Shown here one piece after another: positions 21,401 through 32,639 of a stretch of DNA of 64,000 nucleotides. Under the pieces are notes generated by a model, which made no database searches, was not told the DNA's origin, and saw only the letters and a program-made list of their open reading frames with translations. Within the stretch, counting starts at the first letter, position 1. The number at the start of each line of letters is the position of its first letter. A program made the position numbers and the translations under genes. Source of the stretch: Sphagnum compactum (lineage: Eukaryota; Bryophyta; Sphagnopsida; Sphagnales); NCBI GenBank assembly GCA_965153455.1, contig OZ234498.1, forward strand, positions 15,128,001 to 15,192,000, written 5' to 3'.

Positions 21401-21830
21401 TCATTTAAGGTTGCTTAGGGGGATCTTGTCCACCAAATGCAATACCTACATTTAATCAATTGAATGTAATAAAAATTTTCAAATGATATTTATAAAGAAA
21501 GCAAATCCATTAAAGCAAATCATCATTTTGATGAGAAAAGGTAGGACAATACTCGCATTTAATGGTCAAATCCCCCTTTGAAAGGAGTAGGGAATTTGCA
21601 GTACCTTCATCTAGCATACTAAAATGTAATTAATGCCCATGAAAGATATGAAATTATATGCAATACTTGTATTAGTGTCCATTAACCTTTAATTATGATA
21701 TACCTTAAACCTTGCAATACCTGCATTCAAGACCAATTAAATGCCACAAAAAAGAAGTAAGCATTACTCGCATATTGACCTAGTGATTATTGTACAATTG
21801 ACTTGCAATACCCACCTTTATATGACATTT
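18420..21830. repeat. Block with a dispersed TGCAATACCTTCAT-type motif
   Basis: A motif close to TGCAATACCTNCAT recurs about 20 times at irregular spacing, for example 18481, 18550, 18623, 18666, about 19841, about 21187, about 21437, about 21714 and about 21810. Apart from the zinc-finger relic the block contains no gene. An 11-C run lies at 20438-20448. It may be an old, eroded satellite. Confidence 0.6.
18622..19600 (+). pseudogene. Decayed C2H2-like zinc-finger ORF of unknown family
   Basis: The first frame (18622-18915) encodes WVQKG, then CKVDACTNSYVAKWLLYQ followed by NLVQKH. This fits a C2H2 finger C-X4-C-X12-[H]-X4-H in which the first His is Asn. A second open stretch from 18928 reads MNVCVLSNLHARQKW and KKKVELKWDELQAQAQQM, broken by one TAA, and looks helical. 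A third stretch near 19430-19590 reads GHNKGGFVANVIRLALKHRQ and ends SSSLED. The pieces look like one broken gene, probably a repetitive-element protein, but I do not recognise the family. Confidence 0.35.
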
Positions 21831-21835
21831 GAAGA

Positions 21836-22755
21836 AATGTAGGTTTTGCCAAGAGAGAGAAGTTTAGCTAGTAAAATATATAGGTTTAGCCAAGAGAGAA
21901 AAGTTTAGCTAGTAAGATATATAGGTTTAGCCAAGAGATAAAAGTTGAACTAATAAGATATATAGGTTTTGTCAAGAGATAAAAATTTAACTAGTAAGAT
22001 ATAAGTTTTGCCAAGAGATAAAAGTTTAGCCAATAAAATATATAGGTTTTGCCAAAAGATAGAAGTTTAACCAAGAAAGAAATATAGGTTTAGCTAAGAA
22101 ATATAAGTTTAACCAAGAAGAAATATAGGTTTAACCAAGAGATACAAATTTAGCCAATAACATATATAGGTTTAGCCAAGAGATACAAATTTAGCCAATA
22201 AAATATATAGGTTTAGCCAAGAGATAGAAGTTTAGCTAAGAAATATAAATTTAACCAAGAAGAAATTTAAGTTTAGCGAAGAGATAGAAGTTTATTCAAG
22301 AAATATAAGTTTAACCAAGAAAAAATATAAGTTTAATTATGAAGAAATATAAGTTTAGCAAAGAATTAGAAGTTTAGCCAAGAAATATATGTTTAACCAA
22401 GAAGAGATAAAAGTTTAGCCAAAAAAAAAAAAAGGTTTAACCAAGAGATAAAAGTTTAACCAAAAAGAAATATAGGTTTAACTAAGAGATATAAGTTTAA
22501 CCAAAAAGAAATATAGGTTTAACTAAGAGATAAAAGTTTAAACACGAAGAAATAAAGGTTTAGCCAAGAAATAAAAGTTAGCAAGTAAATATATAGGTTT
22601 AACCAAAAGATAGAAGTTTAACCAGTAAAATATATAGGTTTTGCTAAGAAATAGAAGTTTAGTTAAAAAGAACTATAAGTTTAGCCAAAAAGAAATATAG
22701 GTTTAGTCAAGAGATAAAAGTTTAACCAAGAGGAGATAAAAATTTTGCCAAGTAA
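21836..22755. repeat. Degenerate tandem array, GTTTAGCCAAGAGATA-type half-units
   Basis: About 920 bp made of alternating short units such as ATATAGGTTTAGCCAAGAGA and TAAAAGTTTAGCCAATAAAA, giving a compound period of roughly 40-50 bp. The plus strand is strikingly poor in C. Stop codons occur in all frames, so it is not coding. Confidence 0.85.
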
Positions 22756-23500
22756 GTAAGGGATTAATTGTTAGTTTGTAGGTAGGGCTAAGATTTAGGT
22801 CAATAAGGTAGCTAGGTGGGTGGGTAGTATAGAGGTCAGGGTTGGGAAAAATTTGGCAATGAAAAAAAAAAATGGTCAAAGGTCAACAACCAAAAAAGAT
22901 TGACTATGGTAGAATGTTGGTTAACGTAAGGTAAAGAGACAAATGAAAAATAGACAAATCATCCAGCCCATCCTATGGATAGAACGGCCAACTGGTGCAA
23001 TCATGGGGGCTGGTTCACTCTGGACTGAATAGGTACCTTCTTGAACTCAGGGATTGGTAACTTAATGATGTGATTGTAAAAATTGGACCTAGCTAAGTTA
23101 CATTGAATTGTACTTACTGAGTGTGCAATACCAAGATTTGTTCTATATTCCTCAAACCCATTGCATGATTGTGTTATGTACTTAATTGAAATTGCACAAG
23201 AAATTAGAATGTAAGGTTTCTTTTCTAAAACAAAGGAGGATAAATGTTGAGATGGATGGACTCTTACACATGGTTTACACCAATGTGAGACGGGTATTGA
23301 GTTTTTAAGGTAACTGTTGGATTCAATTTTCTGTTAAATTAATTTTCTTAGACACCACAAAAGGATCTCAATTTTTATATTTTTTATTAGGCTGGTTTTC
23401 TACATGACAATTATCATAAATATGATAATAGTTGATGTTTTTAGGCAGTTCTCACAAACCAATTATGACATTTTTTTCCCAAATAACAAAATCATAGGAA
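22756..23500. other. Intergenic DNA with the inverse partner of the 17189 repeat
   Basis: No gene. 22990-23013 is the reverse complement of 17189-17212 with one mismatch (23 of 24). The remainder is unique-looking AT-rich sequence. Confidence 0.5.
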
Positions 23501-23899
23501 ATTTTTTTTTTGAAATTTAATGAAATTGATACGGTGCCAACAATTTATGTTTTATATTTTCATAACTTAACAATTTCATTTTTTTCAAATGCATTTTCAA
23601 ATTGCTTTAATTCCTCTTTTAGATCTCCATCCATCTTAATAAATTCTACTAAGTTAAACAAAGATTTACAACCTACCCTAGAGTCATTAGGCGAATTTAG
23701 CTTTTTCTAATTTTTTATTTGTAAATGACATATCAAATTTTCAGTTTGTAAACATTATAATCAAGAAAAAAATCTTTTCTATTTCAAATTGTGTTCTAAC
23801 GATGCTTAAGCTTTAATGAAGAAGAAAACCAATCGTATGAAATATTGTTTTATATTTCTTCTACCATTGAAGAAAACATGTGACATTATTTTTAACATC

Positions 23900-25250
23900 C
23901 ATTTGGTACTATCTAAAAATCAACAACTCCTTTTAGACAAGTTTTTTTGCAAGTTCATTTGTACTTGCAGTTTTTTGAAAATATCCAAACTACAATTTTG
24001 ATCAAAGATATTTTGATTAATAGTATTTTGATTAAAGATCCTTTTAGGTTCTACCAAAGGATGCAAATATTCATAACATTTGACCAATATAGGAAATTGC
24101 AACATGTAATGGATCATTAAATAATTGATTTTGATGAGATTGATGTAAAACACAAGTAATGACGATGGGAAAAACTTGACAATCCATAATAGTCTAAGAA
24201 ATGTACTAGGTCAGATAGGTGGCACTCAATGAATAACTCTCACAATAATTTGTCTTTTATAATAGAGCATAATAGTTTTATGAAACTATAGTGCTTTTTG
24301 AAACATGATTATCTTACTAATAAACCTACAAAACCATAACAAGTTGATTAGTTTAGTTTTCAATCTTACATAATCAAAAAAAAAGTTTTGAAACTAAGAA
24401 AATGTTTAAAATAAACAAAATTGACTATGTTTTTTTCACTAGGGTTTTTAGTTTCCTCGGGCAAATTTGGACTTCAACATAGGCTTTATTCCAATCTTGC
24501 CTTTTCTTCCCAAATTTTTGGGCCAAGTGATGCATTTTTGCAAATCAACTTGTGCAAACTTAATAGAAACATATTTCAAATTTCTACACACATTTTCATT
24601 TGTTGTGCCATATTGACATGCTTTGGAAAAAACATGACCAAAGTAAATCCTTTAAAGTTTTCCTCCAAACCAAGAACTTCACAACTCATAATTAATTTTA
24701 ACACATTAGTGAATGCATTGAGATTAGACCCTTCATCCTTAACATAAACAACGATTTTTTTTCTAAACACATACTTGTTCAACAAATTTGTCGAACTTCG
24801 AGCCAAAACTTATCTTGTAGTTTCAAAAATGTTAATAGTAACATGCTTTAATTGCTAATCCCTTCCCAAAGCAAACATATCATATGCCCTTTTCGACATC
24901 TAGAGATCAAAATTAGTAGAAGTGCAAAATGACATTCTACCAACATTGGAAGAACATAAAATTGTTTTATTTTCTTCATGAACCCTAGTCATATTACTTG
25001 TGAAAACTATTTTTTAGAAGGGAAATTAATCCTTGAACACAAATGCAAAACCAGATGTTTTAACTAGCCAAACATTTTCCACAAATTGGATTGGTAAATT
25101 GTTTTTCATAATTTTTTCAAAACATTTTTTCTACATTATATCATCCTTTTTCAAGGAATCTTTCACATCAATCTTTTTGAAAGAGATCCCAAAACACATT
25201 TTGTCTTTTTTTATGGTTGCCTTTCTTCTTTTCCTTACATGAACTTGTTC
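23900..25250 (-). pseudogene. hAT-type transposase relic (minus strand)
   Basis: The clearest part is the minus frame 24806-24576, with IVVYVKDEGSNLNAFTNVLK and SCEVLGLEENFKGFTL. This is the same block as in the plus-strand hAT relic at 48.7 kb (VKNEGFNLNTLTSAL). Minus-strand scraps continue leftwards (FPILVKCYEYLHPLVE at about 24110-24060) and rightwards with many stops. hAT transposases are cut-and-paste enzymes with a BED finger and a C-terminal dimerisation domain; neither end is intact here. Boundaries are approximate. Confidence 0.5.
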
Positions 25251-25649
25251 ATTTGCTCTTTAAATCTTTTTGACACAATGGCATGGTTTACATCAACATA
25301 TTTTTGTAAATTTGTTATCCCATTTGTTTTGAAATATGAAATCAACCCCTTTCTTGCTTGTGTTCTTGAATTTGATGCATTGATTGGACCATTATAACAC
25401 AAAAAACAACATATAATCTGTGCATGTTTAATATCATCATTTTCATTCTCATTTACACAAAAAAGCTAACACAAAGAAGTTTTATTATGAAGTTTCCATA
25501 ACTTTCTTTGAACATGAAACTTCTTTCATAATTTCATGTGTTTTTTTCATTTTTTGGATTTATGTTTATTTTAGTTTGTACACTAAGCTTATCTTTAGAT
25601 CTTTCTTCCATTTCTTCATTAATTGCATCATTCATAAAAACTTTACAAA

Positions 25650-27100
25650 TTTCAATATTGTTAACTTAATTTTAAGTTGAAAGGATTGATCCAAATTTAA
25701 CAATTTTCATGAGAATTTTACCAAGAAATGGAAAAAGATGAACAACTCAATTTCAACAACAAAATATAAAAGATCCTAGAATATGCATATGTACTAATAA
25801 CAAGCATTCACAAAAGATAGAAAAAAATTACAAAGAAAAAAGGCCAAAAAACATTATAAAGAAAAGGTCAAGATTATGGATTGGGTTTTATGGATTAGGG
25901 TTTAGGGTATCACAAATTACATTTACTTTTTACTCCTGTCATTATATGAGAAAAAATGTTAAGAAAATCAAACATGAACTTATAGATGTTTTATGTTGAA
26001 AACATTATCCTCAAAAATCTTTGAGGAAAAATCTTGCATACACACACAAGCAATAATATTAATTTACAAACATAAAATAAAAAATAAAAAAATAAAAATA
26101 TATATACAAAAAAAAACATACAAACATACAATGACACAAACATATGTACATAAAACACAAACAAGACAAGGAAGAAAAAAACACAAATACACAACCATTC
26201 ACACAATTTGCAAACACATAAAATTAAAACAAAAATACACACACACACAAAAAAAAGCAAAAAATGACTTTTGAAATTAAAAAAAAAGAAAAGTGGAATA
26301 AAACATTTCATTGTTGCAAGCATGATGTCAATCGATAAGCAATAACAACTCAAATTGACTACAACAAATCGTTGTTGGTTATTGCAACATGATGTAACAA
26401 GTTGACAAGAGGTAGCTAGGTGTGGCAATGCATGATGTTGGTGAGGGGTATAGGTGGGGGGACACAGGTAGGGTCGACAATGAAGGCATCTCAGGGCAAT
26501 AATAGGTTTGGTGTTTTCTCCTTTTAGGGCCCCCATTGTGGGTTCTGCATTGTTGAGTGTGGTCTCTTGTTTGGACTTCGATCCTTTCTTTTTTTTCTTC
26601 TCTTGTTCCTTGCCAAGTGTTTTTCCTATATTTATTTATTGTTGCTTGTAGAAGCAGCATTGGTAGGAAACAGAAAAGCCCTATATTCTAGCAACAACAT
26701 CCATGCTTATATGTCGTCATGCTTATGCTCAGGCTCTGGATATCCAGATAATTTGCCTCAAACAGGGCCACAGGCAATGTTTTTAATGGTTTGTTTTGTT
26801 TTTTGGGGAAGCAAACAGACTAAATCCAATGCAAAGAGAAAGTTTTTAATGGTTTTGAGTTTGTACAGTGGAGCCGGCTGAACAAAATCATGTGTGGGTG
26901 TCGATTGTGGTTAATTGTGAATAGGAATTTATTCTATAAGCTAGAATGTGGCCAACTACATGCAATTCACCTGGGAAAAGTTTTTTTGTTTTTCAAATTT
27001 GTGATGCGAGCATCCTAACGTGGAATTCATCTTAATCATTGACATGTGTGCGTAGGACCATTAAAATAGTGTCAGTGGGGTGGTGACATGTTCCCCCACA
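25650..27100. other. Intergenic low-complexity DNA
   Basis: Contains an A-rich, CA/AAAC-type low-complexity stretch (about 26040-26290) and a short telomere-like TTAGGGTTTAGGG at 25896-25908. The 181-codon minus-strand frame across 26536-25991 comes from that low-complexity DNA and is not a gene. Nothing else was recognised. Confidence 0.5.
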
Positions 27101-27103
27101 AAG

Positions 27104-27270
27104 ATATTAAAAAGGGGAATTTGAGACAGAATATTCAAAAACTTTTAGTGTTGAAAAAGTCGCAAAATTTGGCGAAAAACACGGAATACTCGAAGATATT
27201 TTAAAGGGGAATTTGAGACAGAATATTTAAAAAAAACTAGCGTTGAAAAATTTGGCAGAAAACACTGAAT
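27104..27270. repeat. Local tandem duplication of about 90 bp
   Basis: AAGATATT…AAAGGGGAATTTGAGACAGAATATT followed by GTTGAAAAA…TTTGGC…AAAACAC occurs twice in a row (about 27100-27185 and 27195-27270). Non-coding. Confidence 0.7.
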
Positions 27271-28898
27271 GAGAGACAAGTGTGTAAATGATATGCCACT
27301 CATGTGACTCCTCTCCTGCCAAGAGTCAGAAACCGCCATTTGTGAGAAATGGTCAGACTAAATTTGAAGTTCAAGTTCAGATGTTGATCAGAAAACTAGT
27401 ACGAAGACTATGACTACTGATCAACCGCAGGTACAAAATTGGTTCAGACTCTGCCCCCAAAAAGGGCAGGAATCAAAGCTCAAAAAGAGGGTTATAATTC
27501 AAATGCCAATACTTTCTTTAAAGTGGACGTGAAGCTTCATAATAAGCTGAAAATGTTTCAGAATTGTACGATCAAGTTTTCAGAAAAACTAGGGATTTGA
27601 AATCCACTATGCCTTTGTGAGATGGTGAGCCCATCAGAGACAGTGGTGGACTCGAATTAAGTGTGTTTCTTTTTGGCCGGGGCATCCTTGATCTTTTCCA
27701 AACAGGCTTTGTAAAGTTGGTAGAGAGAGAGAAAGCAGAGCTGTTCCTTCAAGCCTTGAAGGTTGTTGAATTATAGCAGCCTCACCCACACACATTGTGC
27801 GTGCATGTTTTGGACATAGAATAGTAAAAACTTTCTGTTTCGGTTCAGAACAATGATTTTGGGACATTGTATTTGCACTGGATGTAGCTATTGACAAAAG
27901 TTACAGCACAGTTCAAGTCATGTTATGGATTGACTAGATTCTTTGATTGATCCTCAAGGCTCAATCTCCCACTGCTAATGATTAGCTGGATTATATGATT
28001 GGTTAACTTGATTTGCATTAGCAATCTCCCATATTTTAAACTCCCAAATTCAAGTATGTGGGTGATGCTTGAGTATGCCTAAGTAAGTAGTAATGAATGT
28101 GAGAAATATTAATACAATGCTAATACCCAATGCAAGTGGAGTTGGTCTTATTAGAACATCTCCACCAACAGTAGAAAATGGCATGTACATAGTACTTTGG
28201 ATGAAGTACAATCTTTACATAGTGTGACACTGAGTTTGGATGTATAAGTAAACACAACACTGAAATAGGTTTAAGCCCTGTTTGGACTTGCAAGTGAGTA
28301 CAATCTTTAAATACTGTGAAATTGAGTTTAAACATTGAACTCTGTAAGTTTGCTAAATATAAACTGATCTCCAAAAGGGTCAATATAACAGTGACAGCTT
28401 TTTATTGGCGGGTTACAACAATTGGCCTATGTGGTGATAATTAAATTGTCTCACTTTCTACAGACCAATTTTTCATGTTCATCGGTGCGATGCCCTGCCC
28501 GAAAATGATTAATAGTGCCTAATAGTGCCTTGGAAGCAGTAAGACAAGTACAGGCCCAAATAGACGGTTGTGGGTGGAAATGCTCTAAAGTATGCTACCG
28601 GATTTCACTAGTTCTAAAATTCTGGTTGCATGATGAAATCATGCTTCTATCAAGAGTACTGCTATAAAGAATTTGGGAAAGAAGGATGTATAGTTCCAAC
28701 AATTGAAATGTGGCTATTATGCAAACCCTGAATGTGGAAATTGAGAGATTGTTAATACAGATGAATTGTTTTTGCCTTCTGATGGGCTTGAACCTCAACC
28801 CAGTTGTGGCCTTCATGACTTGGAGTAGAAGGTGGACATATACACTCCACCCCCACTAAAACCCCCATCTATTGGTTAGTAGTTTGATTCAAGTATCA
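27271..28898. other. Intergenic DNA, no gene seen
   Basis: Only short frames without motifs. CTCCCA… segments near 27970 and 28025 repeat a few words (GCAATCTCCCA), but no transposon or gene was recognised. Confidence 0.4.
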
Positions 28899-28940
28899 TT
28901 GTTAGAACCTGATGTGCAACAACACATCAGGTTCTAACAA
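28899..28940. repeat. Perfect 18-bp foldback with 6-nt loop
   Basis: Arms 28899-28916 (TTGTTAGAACCTGATGTG) and 28923-28940 are perfectly complementary around the loop CAACAA. The perfection in otherwise decayed DNA suggests a young or selected structure. Confidence 0.85.
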
Positions 28941-29135
28941 GCCAGTACGAAGAAATTTGAAACTCCAAATTCATATGTTAATATATCCCTAGGCAAACAT
29001 AGGGCAAATGGTAAATCTTGAATTTTGTGATGGCCCTCTATTGGGTGCACGTTCAATTAATTAATATGAATTGAGCATATTAAATACCCCACCATCTCAT
29101 GCATTTGAAACTTCCTAGTTTCATAAAGTTATTAC

Positions 29136-29441
29136 CAATGTTGTGCAGTTATATACCCACTTACCTGGAGGGTGAAAAAATCCAAAAATTCGATTTTTGC
29201 ATAGAACCTTGATTCTAAAAAAGTTTGAAATATTAAAAAAACCAGCTTTCTAACTGATGGTTCTTTGTTGGTTCTTTCATGAAAATTGTAATTCTTTGAT
29301 GTTTCTGCAATAACTAGAACCGATGGTTCTCTGGTTCTAGTTTTTTCTCAAGAAACCAGAACCTGTGATTCTTTGATTTTGAAAATGTTTGAAAATGGAA
29401 ACTGTTGGTTGATTAAAAAATCAAATACCCACACAACACTG
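29136..29441. mobile_element. hAT-type MITE (306 bp) with exact 8-bp target duplication
   Basis: Begins CAATGTTGTGC and ends CACACAACACTG. GTTATTAC flanks it exactly on both sides (29128-29135 and 29442-29449). An 8-bp duplication and CARTG ends are diagnostic of the hAT superfamily. The interior is non-coding, with several repeats of GGTTCT/AGAACC. It must depend on transposase from elsewhere. Confidence 0.9.
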
Positions 29442-29449
29442 GTTATTAC

Positions 29450-31378
29450 CAAGATATGATGGGCTTTGTGGGTTGTAATTTGTTGTGTATTGCTTGTATA
29501 TGCAAGAGCACTCACCATGTCCAAGACTAGCAACACTGTCCTACCTTCTGAACATTTACAAAAGGTGCAAAGGACAACAGGTATAGATACAAAGCAGAGA
29601 TGGCAAGGCAAGGGGTCCGTGGCTGTGCAGAAGCTAATTAGTTGGTTGGGTAATCAATTGTGTCTGTGCTGCTGAAGTATGAATATGATAAAATTGGTCA
29701 TCAGAACAGATCACAAGCAAATTATGAACAATAAAAATTGAAAACTAAGATGTCTTTAATAATGTGGAAGTACAAAGTATATGGCTTTTGAGGTGCCTCT
29801 TTGAAGGACCTGAACTTGAAGACCTCTGAGCTCAGAAATTGTATCAATAACATTGACCCCTGCATACTGATTGCACAGTTGTTGGGATGAGATACACTTC
29901 TTGTAATGAACTAGCATGAGACTCTTGTGGGACTGAAAACTGTCCACATTAATGTGTCTTTAAGACCTTTGGGTTGAACATAACTGGGCAACCTTGTCAT
30001 ACCAATACCAACCAGTTTTAACATACTAGTCCCTGAGAAAGTGTCAGCAATTTTGTCTACACGCTCACTTCTGTACAAAGCAGGCTATTGGTTAGGTTGC
30101 ACAATGAGCATAGTAGACCCACCATTTTTAAACATGATTTGGTACTGAATTCAGATGGCAGTGAATTCAGATGATCATTGGGATGTGGGAACTGGAATAC
30201 TTAACAGCTCGCATGGCCAGGGGCCCATCCCAATTCCATGTGATAGAAAAAGAATACAATCTCATTCTTGTCAACCATATAGTCTGAACCTTTGGGAACA
30301 AACACTAATAAATAAGGGGAAAACAAAACTCCCACACCATCCTCATGGGTGTACTTCTTGAATCTGCTCTAGAAGTTTATAATAATCTTTTTGTCATCAT
30401 TCACATCCCAACACACAGGCTCTATATAGATGGAGCATGTAACAAAGCCCATTCGATCCTTGTGGTGCTCACCCACCTGCTTTACAAGTCTGGAACAAGA
30501 TGCTTTTGTTGAAACATTTCATCATTGACCCCAGAGTGCCAACATAAACTGAGTTGAGTGTAAAGTAGCATATCCCTATACTACACTACCACATGGAGAG
30601 GTGTAAATCGGCAGTGGAATGGATTCCTTTACCTAGCAACTATGGAACTGGGGTTCTTATAAGTTCTTACCAATGTTGGGCAAGTAGATGATATTTTCAT
30701 GTATCAATATGATAGTGGTTTTAAAACATCTCAAAACTTTAAGACTAGAGTGACATGTACACATAAGACAAATTGACAACTTTACATATTGTAATTTGTT
30801 ACAGAACCAATATTATAATAGATTTGTAATTTGTGGACAATGATAATGAGGTTTCCAATATCAACAAGTATTGAACATAAATATCAAGATTTTTATGTGA
30901 AAAACCTAGCATAGCTTAAAATGTTCTCCACTTTAACTTCCAATGCCTAGAAATAAGGTTAAGAAAATGCCAGAAAGGTTAGGAAGAAGGGTATATCATA
31001 TGAGGTTCCTCCAAATATATATGAAAAATATAGGTTGGTTTTTTATACACTGTTGGTAGAGTCATTAGTCCTGACTTAGTTTCGCCATTCTCCCACTTTC
31101 CTCCAATCCCCTTATCTTCTTTCCCCTTAGCAGATCTGAGTTCAACAAAGTGGAGCAAGTTGTCATCAACAGCCAGACCATGCTCACAACAGTGGCTAGC
31201 TCTTATGACATTTTTGGATGCTCTTGGGAATTTTAGCATTCCCAACCTTTCAGGCAATTTTGTTTAGCCCTCACCTCTCACTCATAGGAGTTGTGCAACA
31301 AAGAAAAGTACAGCTGGTAATGAATATTGATGGTCACCTATCACATCCTTATCATATCAGCTGGTCTGGAACATAAGT
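29450..31378. other. Intergenic DNA, no gene seen
   Basis: Short frames only. A single hAT-like left end, CAATGTTGGGC, occurs at 30671 after GTTCTTAC, without a matching right end that I could find. Confidence 0.4.
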
Positions 31379-31397
31379 ACCCTAAACCCTAAACCCT
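31379..31397. repeat. Short telomere-like repeat
   Basis: ACCCTAAACCCTAAACCCT, about two and a half copies of the plant telomere heptamer, lies just left of a MITE. Such scraps also occur as promoter telo-boxes or break-repair filler. Confidence 0.6.
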
Positions 31398-31410
31398 CGA
31401 ACTCTCGTAC

Positions 31411-31785
31411 TCGGCCAGTTATTGCTGTTTAAATAAACACTGGGTAGGTGATTAAAAAAAATTGGATAATAACCCTTGGTTATGCATCAGGGTAAGTTTT
31501 CAAATAACTGGTTGAGATCCACCAGCTAACCACCAGTTATGCACGAGTTATAGGGTTTTTTCAATTAAAAATATTATATATATTTTTTCTTTTCAATTTT
31601 TTTTTAGTGTTTAAAGATTGATAGTCTACCTAGATGATAATTGAGACATCCAGGTAGGTTATAGATTTTGAAATTTTGATATCAAGCAATTATCAAAAAA
31701 TCAATAACTGTTTGATAGGTTATTAATAACTGGCTTGATAACTGAGTTGATAACAGGATCAAAACTCAATAACTGGCCAACATTG
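31411..31785. mobile_element. MITE, hAT-like ends (copy 2)
   Basis: Sister of the element at 15900-16254: left end TCGGCCAGTTATTG, right end CTCAATAACTGGCCAACATTG, and shared inner words (GGTTATTAATAACTGG, ATCAAAAAATCAATAACTG). The first few bases of the left end have diverged and no target duplication is visible. Confidence 0.6.
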
Positions 31786-32639
31786 GTATTGACCTCAATA
31801 TTTCATAATCAAATACCAAACTGGTCTGATCCTTGATACTCATGCTTATTTTTCGCTAATCTATCTAGCGAAGGTAGTTTGTTTTGTTTTGTAGTTATGA
31901 GATCCACTGAACTGGGATGCTTAAAATCGTGTTCTTGGTGCCTTTGGAAAGCTCTTGACGAGGAGGGGTGCATGGGCTTAGTTCGTTTGAACTTGCGATG
32001 AAAAAGTTTTTGAATATTGAATGATTTTTTCATTGAAAATTAAATTAAATCATAGCTGAAATTTTTGGAGGAACTGGACTGTGCCTTTGGTGTTGTTGAA
32101 AAGATCGTGATGAGTAGGATTTAATGGAATTTATTTGGTAAGGATTGGATTTTGAATGTGGGAGATATGATTTTTAAATGATTTTTGGCACTGAAAATTC
32201 AAACAAATTCCAAAAAACCAGGTTTTGTAAGGAAAAATCACTTGAGAAACGTGGTAACACTTGAAGTTACCATTCAATTCAAGCATGATTTCCTTTCATA
32301 TTTGGTTTATGAAGAACTTTTAATTCAACATGTGAATCACAAGCTTCAAATGCATGGTTAATCTATTCCATAGTTTAGTCTTCATGAAAATCAGTGTAAA
32401 AAAACAATGATCATCCTTAATAGAACTAATAACTTGCATGCACAATAGCAAGTTTAGCCAGCTTGATGTGCTCTGAGATTTTGACTGCAAAAATTTGAGA
32501 AGAAATAAGGATTTTTCACAACTTGGTTATTGGGTTGACATTAAAAGGTTTCTACATTGCCAACTTAACATTCTTTATCATGGTGAGAACAAATAAAAAG
32601 TTTTGAAATTCAAGAGCAGTAGCAGAATAGGAGCCTAAA

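Noticed and set aside
25991-26536. 181-codon minus-strand frame, Phe/Val/Cys-rich, looks membrane-like
   Set aside because: About half of it translates an A-rich/CA-rich low-complexity tract; no motif and no upstream gene features.
31411-31785. Target duplication for MITE copy 2 (and likewise copy 1 at 15900-16254)
   Set aside because: Flanking octamers do not match convincingly, so only the terminal and internal similarity is claimed.
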